Below the pieces are notes generated by a model, which was not told where the DNA came from, ran no database searches, and was given only the letters and a program-made list of their open reading frames with translations. The position numbers and the translations under genes were made by a program. A stretch of 64,000 nucleotides of DNA from Panaeolus papilionaceus (Eukaryota > Basidiomycota > Agaricomycetes > Agaricales), in the NCBI GenBank assembly GCA_015501605.1, contig JADNRZ010000003.1, forward strand, positions 1,798,001-1,862,000, read 5' to 3'. Of the stretch, positions 12,848 to 24,899 are shown in pieces. Every line of letters begins with the position of its first letter. The stretch's first letter is position 1.

Positions 12848-14516
12848 TCACTCCTCCATAAAGCTCTTAATCTGAGCCTGTACGAAGGCATCGTCCTGCA
12901 CATTCGACCCTCCTCCAGCTACGAAGAACAAAAGCCAATGAGAATGGGAAACATCATATTTTTAAATGCATACCTGTATGACCCCAAACGGTATCAATGA
13001 CTACGAGCCGTGCGGTCGATGTGAGGGACTGGAGTTCGTTCACGTTATCCTCGGGCTAATCAACGCAAACATTCAACGAAGGCAGGCATCAGTATCACTG
13101 CAGTTATCTGGCGCGTGGTAACTCCTCACAGGAAAGTATAGATCTGTCTTGCTAGGCATAATCAATCCTTTCGCCTTGATCTTTCGCAAGCACGCTTCGA
13201 GATCTCCCCCGTCGTTAATTTTCGAAATGTCACCTTGTTGCCAGGTATGAAGAAGCGTAAGGAGGTCGTTGGCGTCCCAGCTAGCTAAGAAGCGCCCTTC
13301 CCATCTCTCTCGAAGGAACGATTGAAGGTCTGGGAACCTTTCGATGCAAAGTTTAGTCTCGAAGGGTTCTCAAACTTCCTGCTTCCGTATCACTTACTGT
13401 CCGTCCATTTTGTATCGATGCTCACGGAACCACTACCACACAGAAAGGTAACATGTTATCAGTCATGCTGAAGCAAGGACCCGAAGTATTTGCATCCTAC
13501 GTACCGTTTGACCATAAGCCCAAGTACAGTATACGCGCCCGAACGCACGAATCCCATGCTGCGGAGTGATCTTGTAGTGCCCATTCTCGAAGTCCTTCGA
13601 AGCGACCAAGGCCGCCTTTGGGCCTTCGAGGAAGCTACGAAATGCACATTTGTGAATAAATTCGATACAGAAATAAGTAACCTAACCTGATGTTATGTGG
13701 ACTTGTGCGAGCAGAGCCGCAGATTACGACATATCTGTTGGTTTCGTAGATAAGCGCCCTCGATCATTGATAAATAGTCTGGGGTGTTCTACCTCTCCAC
13801 AAGATCCGGATACATGACTGGCCAGTGGTAAGCCTGTGTCGAATCAGCGCTGCCTCGATTGTCCCCACAGCCTGAGAAATTACCTGTTGGCCACCCATCG
13901 AAAATCCAATCACTGCGAATACCTTCTTGACCCCAAGTTTTTGGAGCACGGCATATTGAGCACGACTGCAATCGAATCAGAACAGATTCATATGATACGC
14001 GCAGATAAAGTTAAATCGATGTCACTCACATATTGTCCTCATAAGTTACATTCGGGAAGTATGGGCCATTGTACGGCGCGGGCTACCAAATGCTTAGGTC
14101 GCTGCTTCAATCAGCCACAAGGACACGCAGGTACATACTGTATTGGATGGAGAGGAGGACTACAACCACAATTAGTATGTGACAATAGGGTCAACCAAAG
14201 CTTTGCTTACCTCTCCATTCGAGAAAAGAGCGAATGTGACAACGAAGTACTTCTCTGGGTCCATCACCTTTCCCTCGCCCACCATGTAAAGTTGACCTGG
14301 AACAGAATACTCAGCGAATACATTCGGGATACTATATACCAGGTCCTAAGACTTACTATCAAGCTTCCCCCCATAGCAAGTCGGAAAAACGATACAGGGA
14401 TTTTTTGGGTTTCCATACGTCCTATAGGCAGTTATGGCGTCTGGTAGGACTCCGCCTTTGACGAAGAAACGGCCATGGTGGTGGTACTGAGTCGCAGGCT
14501 GCTTTTCTCCTAACAT
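12848..14516 (-). CDS. alpha/beta hydrolase, homoserine acetyltransferase-like
   Basis: This is an alpha/beta-hydrolase-fold protein of the MetX/homoserine O-acetyltransferase-like group. The first exon starts MLGEKQPATQYHHHGRFFVK and runs through LPDAITAYRTYG and FPTCYGGKLD. Next exons read PEKYFVVTFALFSNGE and then PYNGPYFPNVTYEDN. The nucleophile elbow is GFSMGGQQ (catalytic Ser) in KLGVKKVFAVIGFSMGGQQ. An acid candidate is Asp in MPSKTDLYF, and the catalytic His is in VIDTVWGHTAGGGSN. The C-terminus is AQIKSFMEE. About eight introns are needed. Fungal members of this group often lack proven homoserine activity, so the true substrate is open. The tail-to-tail P450 neighbour could share a pathway, but that is only inference. 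Confidence 0.82.
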
Positions 14517-15019
14517 CGAGGTGGGAAGTTTGAGATAGCGAGTGTCTATCCTCTGAGTAAGGCAGTCGCATTATGAGTTTGAACGTGAGGGAACAGAAGG
14601 ACGAGAAAGGCATATCATAAACTGCACAGTCAGCTAGTTCACACCAATGGTCTGCTGTGGTAATCATGTGCGGTCTGAGGAGAGTGAGAGACTGGGTTCG
14701 AAACTGTCAGTTATTGGAAGTCAGAATGGTAAAATGTGCCAGAAATAGGTCAAGTGGCATGTGCTGAGGGAGCGACGATTCACGAATGCGTGAATGTGGG
14801 AATAGCCGTCGTCGAAATGCCCTGATTACATTCGATTCGGACGGTCGCATTGATGAAATATGACTACGACAGCTATGAATGCTTAGAATGAGTACATTTC
14901 TACTTGATATTTCATCGACACTTGAGTACCGGCTTGATGACCTGACAAGGGTGACGACTATTATGGTACCAACAATGCAAATCGAAAGCAATAACAGGGG
15001 TAAAGTAAATATTAAAATA
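14517..15019. other. intergenic, no gene seen
   Basis: This lies between the start of the minus-strand hydrolase and the stop of the minus-strand membrane protein. It is presumed to hold the hydrolase promoter. Frames of 70-95 codons on both strands have no recognisable content. Confidence 0.35.
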
Positions 15020-16242
15020 TTAAAGGCCTACTGGCTTTACGACGTTGGGTGGTACCTCGACGGTGGGAAATCTTACATTCGAGAGACTCGAGGTTTCTCC
15101 TGAGGCGGAATCGGGACCCTGATTACCTTCATCTCCATCATGTTCTGATAGTTCTCTTCTGGTCCAGCTGGGTAAAACAGGTGTGGTACTCGTTTCATTG
15201 TTACCACTGAAGCGAGTGGAGCATGCGCCCCAGTGAACACGAACAGCCATCAGGACAAAAACAATACCTAACATAAGTGCAAATGGTCAGTATATTATTG
15301 AGTACAAAAACGATAGAAAATGTTTACCTATGGTAGGGACCATGAAAAGGGTGACCATGCATGCTGCTGGATGGTGTAAAGCGCTCAGAATAATTTGGAG
15401 GAGGATTTGAAGCGGATATATTATGGCCGTCTCGATTATTACCCGAGACAGATATCCGAGGGGAATGCCGCCTCCACCATGAAACGCCCCATTTGCGACA
15501 GAATCACGGTGTTGAGCCCAAATTTTGTACCAAAGAAGACTTGTTGTAATCACATTTTGTATGAATGCGAGAGGGAATACGGGTATATACCAGATATACG
15601 CAGTTTCGATGGGTATACGTTCTGGGGCAGCGAAGCTGTAGATAGCCATGGTAGTAACCACTAGTAACAGCAACGACGTAAGAGGTATGTTTCATCGGGT
15701 GTCAAGAAGCACATACCAACGTTGGCAACATCAATGAGGATAGGAAATAGGACGACAAGTATGTTTCGATCCCAAACGACGTACGCACGGTATATCTATC
15801 GTGGATTCAGAGGCAACCAAAGTCAATTGAAATAGTTGGACTCTACCACAAGGATGTCTCCGAGCCCCACCATCGCCCCTATTAGTGACATGTGGGTCTG
15901 AGTGTCCCAGTTCCTGCCATCCATCAGGCGAAAATAGTAGCCCATGCCCGTATTGTGTGCATCAACCTCCAGAATGTAAGTCCTAAGTAGCCGATTCATG
16001 GAAACAGCTGGAAATTGCGAGGGTTGGTGAACTGTATTGGAGACGACGACGACGAACTCACCCAGGTGACCAGATGCCACCATCCACATCAGTACCAATA
16101 ATACCAATGTGAACTAACCCAGACGAAAATGATGAGTCCGTTAACTCCTCTTGCCCCTCAAAAAATGCGACAGAATGCCGCGACAATGCTTACCAGTGGT
16201 GATAATGATATGAGACCACCTTTCGACCTCTGTTGCTTCCAT
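15020..16242 (-). CDS. multi-pass membrane protein, basidiomycete family
   Basis: This is an uncharacterised seven-helix-type membrane protein. Exons on the minus strand include a block around 15.85 kb reading MSLIGAMVGLGDILVV. This joins IYRAYVVWDRNILVVLFPIL, an arrangement seen in many hypothetical mushroom membrane proteins. The following long exon reads YIWYIPVFPLAFIQNVITTS and contains IIETAIIYPLQILLQIIL and ACMVTLFMVPTIG. The last exon gives a short hydrophobic stretch and a polar tail rich in Ser, Thr and Glu ending VVKPVGL. The start is uncertain: a methionine at 16242 (MEATEVERWSHIIITT) fits, but the frame is open upstream and another 5' exon is possible. The family resembles DUF6533 proteins in overall shape but has different motifs. 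No function is known. Confidence 0.65.
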
Positions 16243-17730
16243 ATCCAGAGGGTGGTTATGAACAAACCCGTATAGAAACCTATACAAACGTGCATTAAAT
16301 CCGGGGCCATTGATTCTGCACACAACGATCCTCACCATAAAGTATACACTAAAGTGCATGATTGAGTGGCTGGGATAACGATGTAGAAGAACAAGGATCG
16401 AAACGAACCTCAATGCATACAGCTATGGGGAAGTATAAAGCTGCGTCCCCATTGTCCAATAGATGTTGGGGCGACATTCAATATCTGTGAGGATTGGCGC
16501 GCATAGAACGTAATTTGATAAACGTCGAGATTGAATGAGTTGGCAATTTCCCCTTCCTCCGAGTCAAGGGCGAGCGCCGCGCGGTGAGTGTCAAAGCTCT
16601 GTCAGTCGAGCTTCAACAATGCAATCGCCTGGAAGTGATTGAGGCAGAAAGAAAGAGGCAGTCGCCAGGGTCCAAAAAAAAGTTGAATTCTGGCAGACAT
16701 GGCTTAAAAAGTAAGCTCGTGGCACATCGATGCCACCAAGTTGGCTTGAAGATGACACCCTGGGGATTCAGAGTTTGAACTCAAAACAAAGACGCCCACC
16801 CCGGGTCTACCCTTCACGCCGGCATCGAAGACCAATGACAAAAAGGTTGCTTTAGATACCGAGTCTCTCGCTGTGTCTGAGACTGAACGATTCGTCGACA
16901 TCGTCTTGGCCAATGGCATGCTCGTTCGCTATCATACCTAATACTACAACAGCTTCAAGTATAATCCATTTTATATGTGATATAGGCTGGGGTGAGCTAA
17001 AAAAAGAGCCCTTGCGGAGGTTGTTGATGGTCAGTTGATGCGCGCGAAATCGCTGCTTGTGAGGTTCAACGTAGCGGCCCCACTGGTGACTAACAAACCC
17101 ACACCTGGAGCGAAACCTCAAGCTTTCGCACTGAGAAAGCAAAAGCAAATAAATCATCCGAAGGAGTTCAGTTTTAACATATGAGTTAGATCATCACGAA
17201 CGAGGTTGGATATACAAAATGGTGCTGCTCTTTGAGTCTTTGACTGAGGTCGTGATGGCGTATTTTCTAATGTGGGAAATCTTTGCCACTTTGGCACAAT
17301 CGTTCTCAAGCCCCACACAAGATGCACTTGGGAATGTCCGCCACTTCAACACTAGATGGAGCATTTTATTCAGAGAGCATCTAAGACGACGACCTTCGCA
17401 TTGCTCTGGATGCAAAATTGAAGTGGTAGAACGCAGTCGAATCAGTGGTGACCTAAACTAGGAATACTTTCCGAAATCGGAAGGCAGCCCCTATCCCTCC
17501 AAAAATAGTCGTAAAAAGCTGCCATTGTTCATAATATCTACTGCTAGCTCGTAGTACTACATCAAAATACAGCGCAAATCATCAGTGTTTCGTGAAAAAG
17601 GTTTTGTTACAGAGTCCAATCAATGTCGAGTCCGTTGAAAAGAAAGTCCGTTGGCCAACGGATTGAAAAATACAAAGAAAAATGAAGTGAAAGCCCGAAT
17701 AATTGCTAATTATAATGCCTAAATTTCCAA
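16243..17730. other. intergenic, no gene seen
   Basis: About 1.5 kb holds only short, overlapping frames on both strands without recognisable domains. It likely contains the promoter of the minus-strand membrane protein and the 3' flank of the small secreted protein gene. Confidence 0.35.
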
Positions 17731-18310
17731 TCAGAAGAAGACACCGGTACCAGTGATGGTGATCTCGGGAGACCAGTTGCCAGAGTTTCCGAAGACTGAT
17801 AAGATATGCGTTCATCAGTCGCGCTTCAAACGAAATGACAAGAGAGTGCTACTCACGGACGAGTTGGTAATCGTCACCTTCAACGACACGAGGAACGGTG
17901 AACTCGACACTCCCGTCAGTGATTTGGAAGCCATCGGCGAGGAGGACTGTGGAATGTGTTAGCGTCTGCGCTCCGTAGATGTTTTCATTGGCAATATAAT
18001 TGACGTACAAGGAGAGGTCCACCCGTCCTTGCGCAGGCGGATATTGCCAATTGGGTTGGTAATTTGAGTAGGAACGTCAGTGAGATCCCTATTTTAGCCG
18101 ACCGTTAGTTAGAGCATTCTGTGGAGCGTATGACGATGTTGAAGCATACCAGGTTACAGTGACACGTTGACCCGCGGTCCAAACGGTGCCTGCGGTGGGG
18201 GTCAAGATGGGAGGAACGAAGACATCCCTAAGGTTGAGGTCGGCGACGGGGAGAGCAGTGGCAGCGGCGATGGCACCAAGGAGGACAGAGGCGGTGCTGA
18301 AGAACTTCAT
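17731..18310 (-). CDS. small secreted Kre9/Knh1-like N-domain protein
   Basis: A clear signal peptide, MKFFSTASVLLGAIAAATA, precedes a mature domain that contains PTAGTVWTAGQRVTVTW. Spliced exons continue DLTDVPTQITNPIGNIRLRK, then FLLADGFQITDGSVEFTVP, VVEGDDYQLV and LFGNSGNWSPEITITG before the stop. This is the Ser-Thr-rich GPI-anchored membrane family N-domain (yeast Kre9/Knh1-like), a beta-sandwich found in many secreted basidiomycete proteins and thought to be cell-wall associated. The protein is only about 135 residues. It stops right after the domain, with no Ser/Thr-rich linker and no GPI signal, so it is probably a soluble or wall-bound secreted form. Three introns of about 50-60 bp are seen. 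Confidence 0.8.
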
Positions 18311-18426
18311 GATTGTCGTTTAAAAAGTCGTTGAAAGAAAATAATCAGAAAAAGTGTTCGTAAGAAGGGAGAAGAAGTGGAGACTGGGAGAAGACTCTGG
18401 AGAATCCAACACTCGAAACATGCCAG

Positions 18427-18434
18427 TATTTATA
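18427..18434 (-). promoter_or_regulatory. TATA box of the Kre9-like gene
   Basis: TATAAATA on the minus strand lies about 117 bp upstream of the start codon at 18310, and the sequence between looks like a leader. Confidence 0.45.
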
Positions 18435-18489
18435 TGGTTTCGATCACTCGTCTACATACAAACCCTTGTGTAGATCTTCACATACATTG

Positions 18490-19116
18490 CTATCTAAGCG
18501 AACGAGTTATGGAGTTGTCGCAGGAATGAAAACCCCGATCACGAATGATGACAGCTTTCGCTGCGTCAAACAGGGATTTCTCAGCCGGCTGGCTATAGGT
18601 AGGTCCTTTCGATGTCACCTCGATCGCAGAAGTTTCGAGACTCTGCTTCGCCTCTCGTATAATTTTGTAATCCCTGCGCGAGATGACCGGAGGCGGCGAG
18701 TTTGTCTGAGCGGCTTGGCCTCCGCAGTTACTCCTTCCAGCCGACTTGAAGCTAAATTCACACAGCCCCAGCCAGGCCTTGAATTCTCGAGTGGTCTCGA
18801 GAGTCAAAGCGGGGACAGTGGTGGCATGAATCAAGCTTTCTCGCAATCTAATTGATGCCGAAACAATTCTGCGAGCGCACGCTGCGTCGTACACACCGGC
18901 TAACTCGCTAATGCGTCTCGAGACTTGGCGAAGTGTCTGGCCACTAGCAGCCTGAGCCTGTGGTGAAACATCGTCGGAACTTGAAGGAGCACGGTCAGAA
19001 AACGTCAAAACCTGAGCTCCCTTGTCAGGAATTTGATTAGATGGCTTATCACGGTGTTTTGTCAGATATGTATATGTAAGGACGAATGGCCTGACTTCAC
19101 TAAAAAATAAAGGCAT
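18490..19116 (-). CDS. hypothetical protein, 208-codon uninterrupted frame
   Basis: This is a single open frame from ATG to stop without a needed intron. The product is hydrophilic, with a likely helical middle (RQVSRRISELAGVYDAACAR, then RRIVSASIRLRESLIHATT) and EAKQSLETSAIEVTSKG near the end. I recognise no domain. It lies between the promoter of the Kre9-like gene and the 3' end of HGH1, so its 3' end overlaps the region where the promoter of the secreted gene would be. It may be a real small gene, part of a longer spliced one, or a chance frame. The opposite strand also has a 129-codon frame, which weakens the case. Confidence 0.35.
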   Translation of the reverse strand: MPLFFSEVRPFVLTYTYLTKHRDKPSNQIPDKGAQVLTFSDRAPSSSDDVSPQAQAASGQTLRQVSRRISELAGVYDAACARRIVSASIRLRESLIHATTVPALTLETTREFKAWLGLCEFSFKSAGRSNCGGQAAQTNSPPPVISRRDYKIIREAKQSLETSAIEVTSKGPTYSQPAEKSLFDAAKAVIIRDRGFHSCDNSITRSLR

Positions 19117-19362
19117 CTAATATATATACTGTGGAGAAAGATTGCCGCTACAACATTAACAATGAGTTCAAATAATAATTGAATGATAAGTAGGAGCGGA
19201 AGGAACCCCCACTCGTGAAATGTCAATGCGATGTTACAGAAGTGAGGTGATCTTAAGTTCTACATCGGTTCTACAGGCTAGTAAATGGGTCATAAGACAA
19301 CCGAGAAAACCGACAGGCGCTGGTTTTCTACTGACTACAATCTACTTGTACATAAAGAAGCG

Positions 19363-21111
19363 TTATATTTCTTCGATGATAAGATCTTCATCATCAGATT
19401 CATGTGCATTTTGGTCCGACTGTGCATAAGACCCAGTTGGCCCTTCAATCTGGAGAGTTCCCGCAGACTCGCTCACTTCCTCCTCAAAGGACTTCGGAAC
19501 TGTCGAAGGCTCGTCTCCCTGAATGAGCCGCACAAGGCGCTCTATATGCTCCGAAATCTATGTGTGTAAAAACGGCGTCAGCATTGAATGAAACAGGGGA
19601 CAATCGAAATGCCGAGGAAGATCGGAGCAATACATACTTTGTCGACTTTCTCTTCTTCATGTGCTACCCGAATAATTTCGTATACACCATGTCGACGAAG
19701 ATAATCACGCCCCCATCGAGTGTGGCAAAGAAGCAGGAGGATTTCTATGAGCATTAGCCGGATGCCTGCATCTGGTTCTCGTTTTTTGGTTGGTGGGAGG
19801 AACTGAAGGGGTTCGAGAAGCTTTTCTTGGTCCTGCAGAAGCTCCTTTAGAACAGATAAAAGGTGACAACAAGTTATAGACGTACGTCCAAGTCAAATTC
19901 CTCAGGTCCGGCTAATGGTAGAAGGATGTAGGGGAGTGCATCTATTCCAGCAGCGGTTGTGGTAGACGGTGGGACTGCAACTTGTTCAGATTCTGGTGTT
20001 AGCAGGGCCTTGTGTCCAGCAGCATGGAAGCAACAGTTCCTGAAGAACAAATGTCAGTGGGCCCAGAGGATACTTGTGATTGGTACTGACTTGATGGAGG
20101 ACAAAACTCCTGCTCGTCTCATAGTGTCGGGATGCTCTGTGAAAGGTACGAGCTTTGCCAATGGGTATTCCAGTGGCCCATCCTTTTTCAGGACCTGCAG
20201 AGGTTGCGGGGATAGGAAATAGTTTCGACCCGTCGGCGACTAAGGAGGATTCAGAACTACATCAAGGTCTGAAGAGACACCACATACGACAATCATGTTT
20301 GCAAATACGTTGGCCAAGAAGTTGAGCTCTGCTTTCCTCGTTCTTTTCGACAGATCTTGGGTCTCATGGACGCTGGCTCCTTGTACGAATGCCTCCAGCA
20401 GTAAAGGGAGGGCCATAACTTCCTGTGCCTCTCCCTTGGGATAAGGAACAGGTTCTGGACATGATCCACATCTTGAATCCGTTGTGTATACACCGTTTGC
20501 TAAACGGGTGTCGGGGATAACTGACACCTTCATTGAGAGTAGGACTGAGCACGCCGGTGACGATGATGTCAGATTAGATAACAGCATGGACGCCAGATCT
20601 GCAAGGATCGCAGCGGGGTTCTGCAAGGTGCTGTTGAGCGAGAAAAATGCTGCATCGTCAATAAACGCACGATGATATATGAAACGACGAATGTTAGGAA
20701 TTTGGGGTCGGCAAGAGGTGAGATCAAGAGAGGTGAGTCCGAGAGATTGATCAGAGCTTTGAAAGCATCATGGGCGACACTCTACACAACATTTCATCAG
20801 GATCTCTGCCAAACCTGATAGACACATCGAGCTCACCAGTTGGTCCCTGCACAAAATTTTTAAATCCCTTATAACATCGTTCTCTTTTGCCTTTTGCAAT
20901 CCCGAGGATTGTAGTCCGGCAAAGAAAATGTCTCGATGTGGTGCTCCCTTGACTGTCTGTGGCAACAAATTTGACAGAGCAATCTGTCTAACCTGGGGGT
21001 TTCTATCCCTTAGAAATGGTAATAGCTATTTTATAAAATTGTAAGTCATTTTTTATTATAATATATAGAAATAAAATGAATTAGACTTACTTCGCGAAGT
21101 TGAGTGTCCAT
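19363..21111 (-). CDS. HGH1: Hgh1, eEF2-folding chaperone
   Basis: Hgh1 is an armadillo-type adaptor that helps fold translation elongation factor 2 with Hsp90/TRiC partners in the cytosol. The first exon MDTQLRE (21111 downward) is spliced over a 59 bp intron to LLPFLRDRNPQVRQIALSNL. This is the family's typical N-terminus. Middle exons give ADLASMLLSNLT and LNFLANVFANMIVV (DUF383 region). The C-terminal DUF384 region reads LPYILLPLAGPEEFDLD, then REPDAGIRLMLIEILLLL and a histidine-rich-region equivalent HTRWGRDYLRRHGVYEIIR. The protein ends in an acidic tail (ESDDEDLIIEEI). Length and order fit the family at about 390 residues. It is divergent from SPT20, with 172 bp between start codons. 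Confidence 0.88.
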
Positions 21112-21283
21112 TCTCAAATTATGTGGACACGTGACAATTGTCGACGCGACTCTAATAGGTTGCTTACGTGATCAATACCCATTGTCCGAGTTGCTGTTCA
21201 GAGTGCTCTCGGTGTGCCACCATCCTTGGTTCTATCATTAACTTCCTCCTTAACGCTCCTTTGTTATCCCGTCCCATGCACTT
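21112..21283. promoter_or_regulatory. bidirectional promoter HGH1/SPT20 with CACGTGAC
   Basis: Only 172 bp separate the two start codons. The segment has a palindromic CACGTG at 21128-21133, within CACGTGACAATTG, and a second ACGTGAT at about 21167. E-boxes of this form are bound by bHLH factors (Cbf1/Pho4 type) in fungi, but which factor acts here is unknown. Confidence 0.45.
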
Positions 21284-24200
21284 ATGGCAGGGTATAATAG
21301 GACACGATATGTCGAACAATTGCTAGAAAAGACAGAGTCTTCTCCACCTTCGTTTACCGTGCATCTTTACCCCGAATACTGGGTACTGAACAACGGATCG
21401 AAATTTCTTTACCATAACCAAATCGCGGTAATTGATAAAGTCAGGTTTACATTGTTAAATTTATCTAATATCTGGATTATAGTCGTTACTGGACGACATT
21501 CGTGCACACCGGATACCAGTCGACTTTCTACACCTGTTTGATCAGGCCCGGGTACCGTTTTACGAAGGTACCTTTTATTGTCTGCCATCCATCTTCACAA
21601 ACTGACTGTAATTAACCTAGGATGTATGGTCGTGGAACTACTGGATTACAGACCGCAAAAGAGCAAAGAACCTGCTCTAAAAACTCCTGAGAAAACACGC
21701 GTCATTCTACATCCCAATGCAGAGACGTTGTACGAGGATATATGTTCTTTGAACACTCAGAACGGTTCAAAGTGGACGGATCAGGATGCTCTTGAGGTAG
21801 AGGCTAAGCTTTTGGTATGATTTATTCAAAACTCTTTCAAATTAGCGCCCGCTAAATGATGGTGTAGCTCGTGACATCGCAACCTCTTTGCCTGGATCCG
21901 GATCCACATCTTACCAGGATTGTGAACCATGTTATCAGAGTCTCAACTCCCAGTATGCCTATGTCTTTGAAGAGAAAGGCTTCCGTCATGGAACCTGAGG
22001 AGGATGGACCGGAGAAAGCTAAGCGAGATAGGCTCATGGGCTTCATGGCCCCTCGCGGACTCAAGCCACATCCCGAGTACGATTGTCCCTTTCATCGCAG
22101 TGAAAGTATATCATCTGACATAATTATTACAGTTATAAATTATTGGATTCTATGCATAAAGCACGTACGGCGAAAGCCACCGAATCGTCTGCTCCCCCGT
22201 CAAATAGCCAATTTTCTCTCCCCAACCAAGACGGAACGCCGTCACAACCCATACCTCCCCCCCCTCCCCCCCAAGCTACGACTGCACCTCTTACAACTGC
22301 GCCCGCTGTTCCTTCAGCTCCCTCTCCCGCAGAAAGCGTGGACAAGAAAGCTAGGATCAAGAAGAGTGAAACACCACAACCTCCTTTCAGCGTCGCTTTT
22401 TCAAGATCCAACGGATCTCAAACACCTGTTCCCGTTCCTCCTCAACCAACACAACATCAATTCATCAACCAGAATCCTCCGCCTGCACCTTCCAGTAATC
22501 CTATAATGCAGCCACAGACTTATCCCAGTGTCCAAGCTGCTCAAGCAGCGAATAGAGTACAGCCGACGACGGCAGCTCAGCAACATTACCTTCAGCAGTA
22601 TCAAATGCATCACATTCACGCACAACAACAAGCACAACAGGCACATCAGGCTGTTCAACAAGCTCAGCAGGCGCAACAAGCGCAACAATCTCAGCAACCA
22701 CCTACACCGACAACCCAACCTCAACAACCCCGTCCCCCATCACAGCCCGCCAACCCCACTCCTCCAGCAAGTACGCCTATCAACCACCCATCCGTTCCTC
22801 CAGGGCGGGTATCGCAATCTCCTAAGCCCACCATGCAGGCCATTCAGCCGTCACCAACACCTCAACCCGGTGCGCAGCCATACGCGCAAGCACCCACACC
22901 CACCTTCCAACCTACCACGCCGCACCAAAATTTCCTTCAGCAACCTCCTATGCGTCGGCCACCCACGGCAATGGGTACACCGGCCCAGGCGCATGCTCAA
23001 CTTCCTATGAGTCCGAACATGAACGCCCAGGGTCAGATCCAGGGTTTCAATCCCCAGATGCAAAACCAGCAACAAGCCCAACACCAGCAGCAACAGCAGG
23101 CGGTTGCGGCGGCCCAACAAGCCCAACAGCACCAGCAACAACTGATACAGCAGCGTATGGCAATGGCGAATATACAGAAGAATGGAAGGATGACACCTCA
23201 AGTTGCGCAACAACAACAGCACCAACAGCAAATTGGTGGTGGTGGGGTTATGCAGACGCCTACGATGGCAGCTGCTACTGTTACGCCGTCGCCTGTGCGT
23301 AATAGTCCCATAATGGTGAATCAGCAGCAGGCTGCGGCAGCAAATCGTGGTTCACCGATGCCAGCGAAGGCACAGATACCGATACAAACCCAGGGAGGAC
23401 AACCAGGACAGGCACCACAGCAACAGCAACCGGGTCAACCGACGCCTCAACAGCAACATATGCTTGCTCAACAGGCTATGGCACAACGGATGTTCCCTGC
23501 GCAGTTTTCGTCGAATTTGAGGCCTCATCCAAACCAGGCCCAAGTGATAGCACAAGCGACGAGTGGTGGTACGCCTGCGAATATGGCTGCATCGTCTCCT
23601 ATGATGGGTGCTCGACCTATTACGCCTGCGATGGTTGGACCAGATGGGAAGCCTAACCCTGCGATGGGAAGGCGGACGCCTATGCCGCCTGGGCAGGCTC
23701 AGCAGCAGATGCAGGGCGTAAACGTGAACACTGCGGGGTCGCCAAGATCGCAAACGCCGAGTGTGATGCAGCAGCATTCGTCGCCTGCGCAGGCACATGC
23801 GATGTTGCAGCAACAGCAGCAGATGATGGCGATGCAGAGGGCACAGGCTGGGCAAACTCCTCAGCCTGGGATGAGCCAGCAATTACAGCAGGTGCAGGCT
23901 CAGGCTGTTCAAGCTGCGCAGGTGCAGATGCAGCAGAATCAGTTGCAGGCTCAGGCTCAGGCACAAGCACAAGCCCAGGCGCAAAATCAAGGTGGACAGC
24001 AGCAGCAACAACCAGGTGGACAACAAGGGCAGGGGCAAGCACAACCTGGTATGACCACGTCGGGGCAGTTTGCTGGGATGTATGCCTACCCTGGGTTCCA
24101 AATGCCCGGCGGTGCAGCTTCTGCCTCCTCTTACTGGCAGATGAATAGGGCCAACTTGACGCAGGCGCAGTTGCAGCAGTTGCAACTGGCTGCTGCACAG

Positions 24201-24899
24201 CAAGCTCAGCAGGGCCAAGGTCAAGGTCAACAAGGACAAGGTCAAATGCCAGGCCAAGCACAAGCGCAAGGTCAGAATTCGGGTCAGCAGCAACCAGGAC
24301 AGATGCCGGGTCAACAGCAAGGACAAGCTGGACCGTCAGCAGCACAGATCCAGTTCCAGCAGATGTCACTGCCACAGAAGGTTCAGGTGCTGCAAAACCA
24401 ACACAATGCTCTTTCGACGCAACAGCAGCAGCTGATGAGCTCCACGGGCGGGGTACAGAATATGACCCAGCAGCAACAGATGCAATGGCAGGCGTTGCAC
24501 CAGAGGAAGGAGATGGTTCATAATCAGCTTACAATGTTGACGCAGGGCGCAGCGGCGGCGGGTGCAGCAGCAGCAGCACAGCAGCAACAGCAACAGCAAC
24601 AGCAACAGATGCACGCAGGGGGCATCGTCAACAACGTCAACATGGGGAATGTGGGTATGGGGAACCCGCAGATGGCGATGGGGATGACGCCTCAGATGGC
24701 GCAGATGCAGATGCAGATGTTGAACAAGATGCAGATACCGCCTGGGATGACGCGGGAGCAGGCGCAGCAGATTTTGGTGAGGAAGATACAAGTTCAGCAC
24801 CAGCAGCACCAGCAGCAAGCGGTCTTGCAGCAACAGGCGGCGGCGCAGAAGGCTTTGGCGATGAAGGGTATGGCGGGGAAGAAGCCCCCGCAGAGGTGA
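21284..24899 (+). CDS. SPT20: Spt20-like subunit of the SAGA complex
   Basis: Spt20 is a scaffold subunit of the nuclear SAGA histone acetyltransferase coactivator. The N-terminal Spt20 domain is split over five exons: RYVEQLLEKTESSPPSFTVH, LYPEYWVLNNGSKFLYHNQ, then SLLDDIRAHRIPVDFLHLFD, GCMVVELLDYRP and EALYEDICSL-type sequence (ETLYEDICSLNTQNG). It then continues to LCLDPDPHLTRIVNHVIR, which are the conserved Spt20 blocks. A final intron of about 56-62 bp ending at 22161 joins to one huge exon of about 910 codons that is extremely rich in Gln, Pro, Ala, Met and Gly. That exon includes mixed CAG/CAA tracts near 24.58 kb, and it ends with NKMQIPPGMTREQAQQILVR. The full protein is about 1,100 residues, longer than yeast Spt20 because of the Q-rich tail. 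Long frames on the other strand are shadows of this repeat. Confidence 0.85.
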
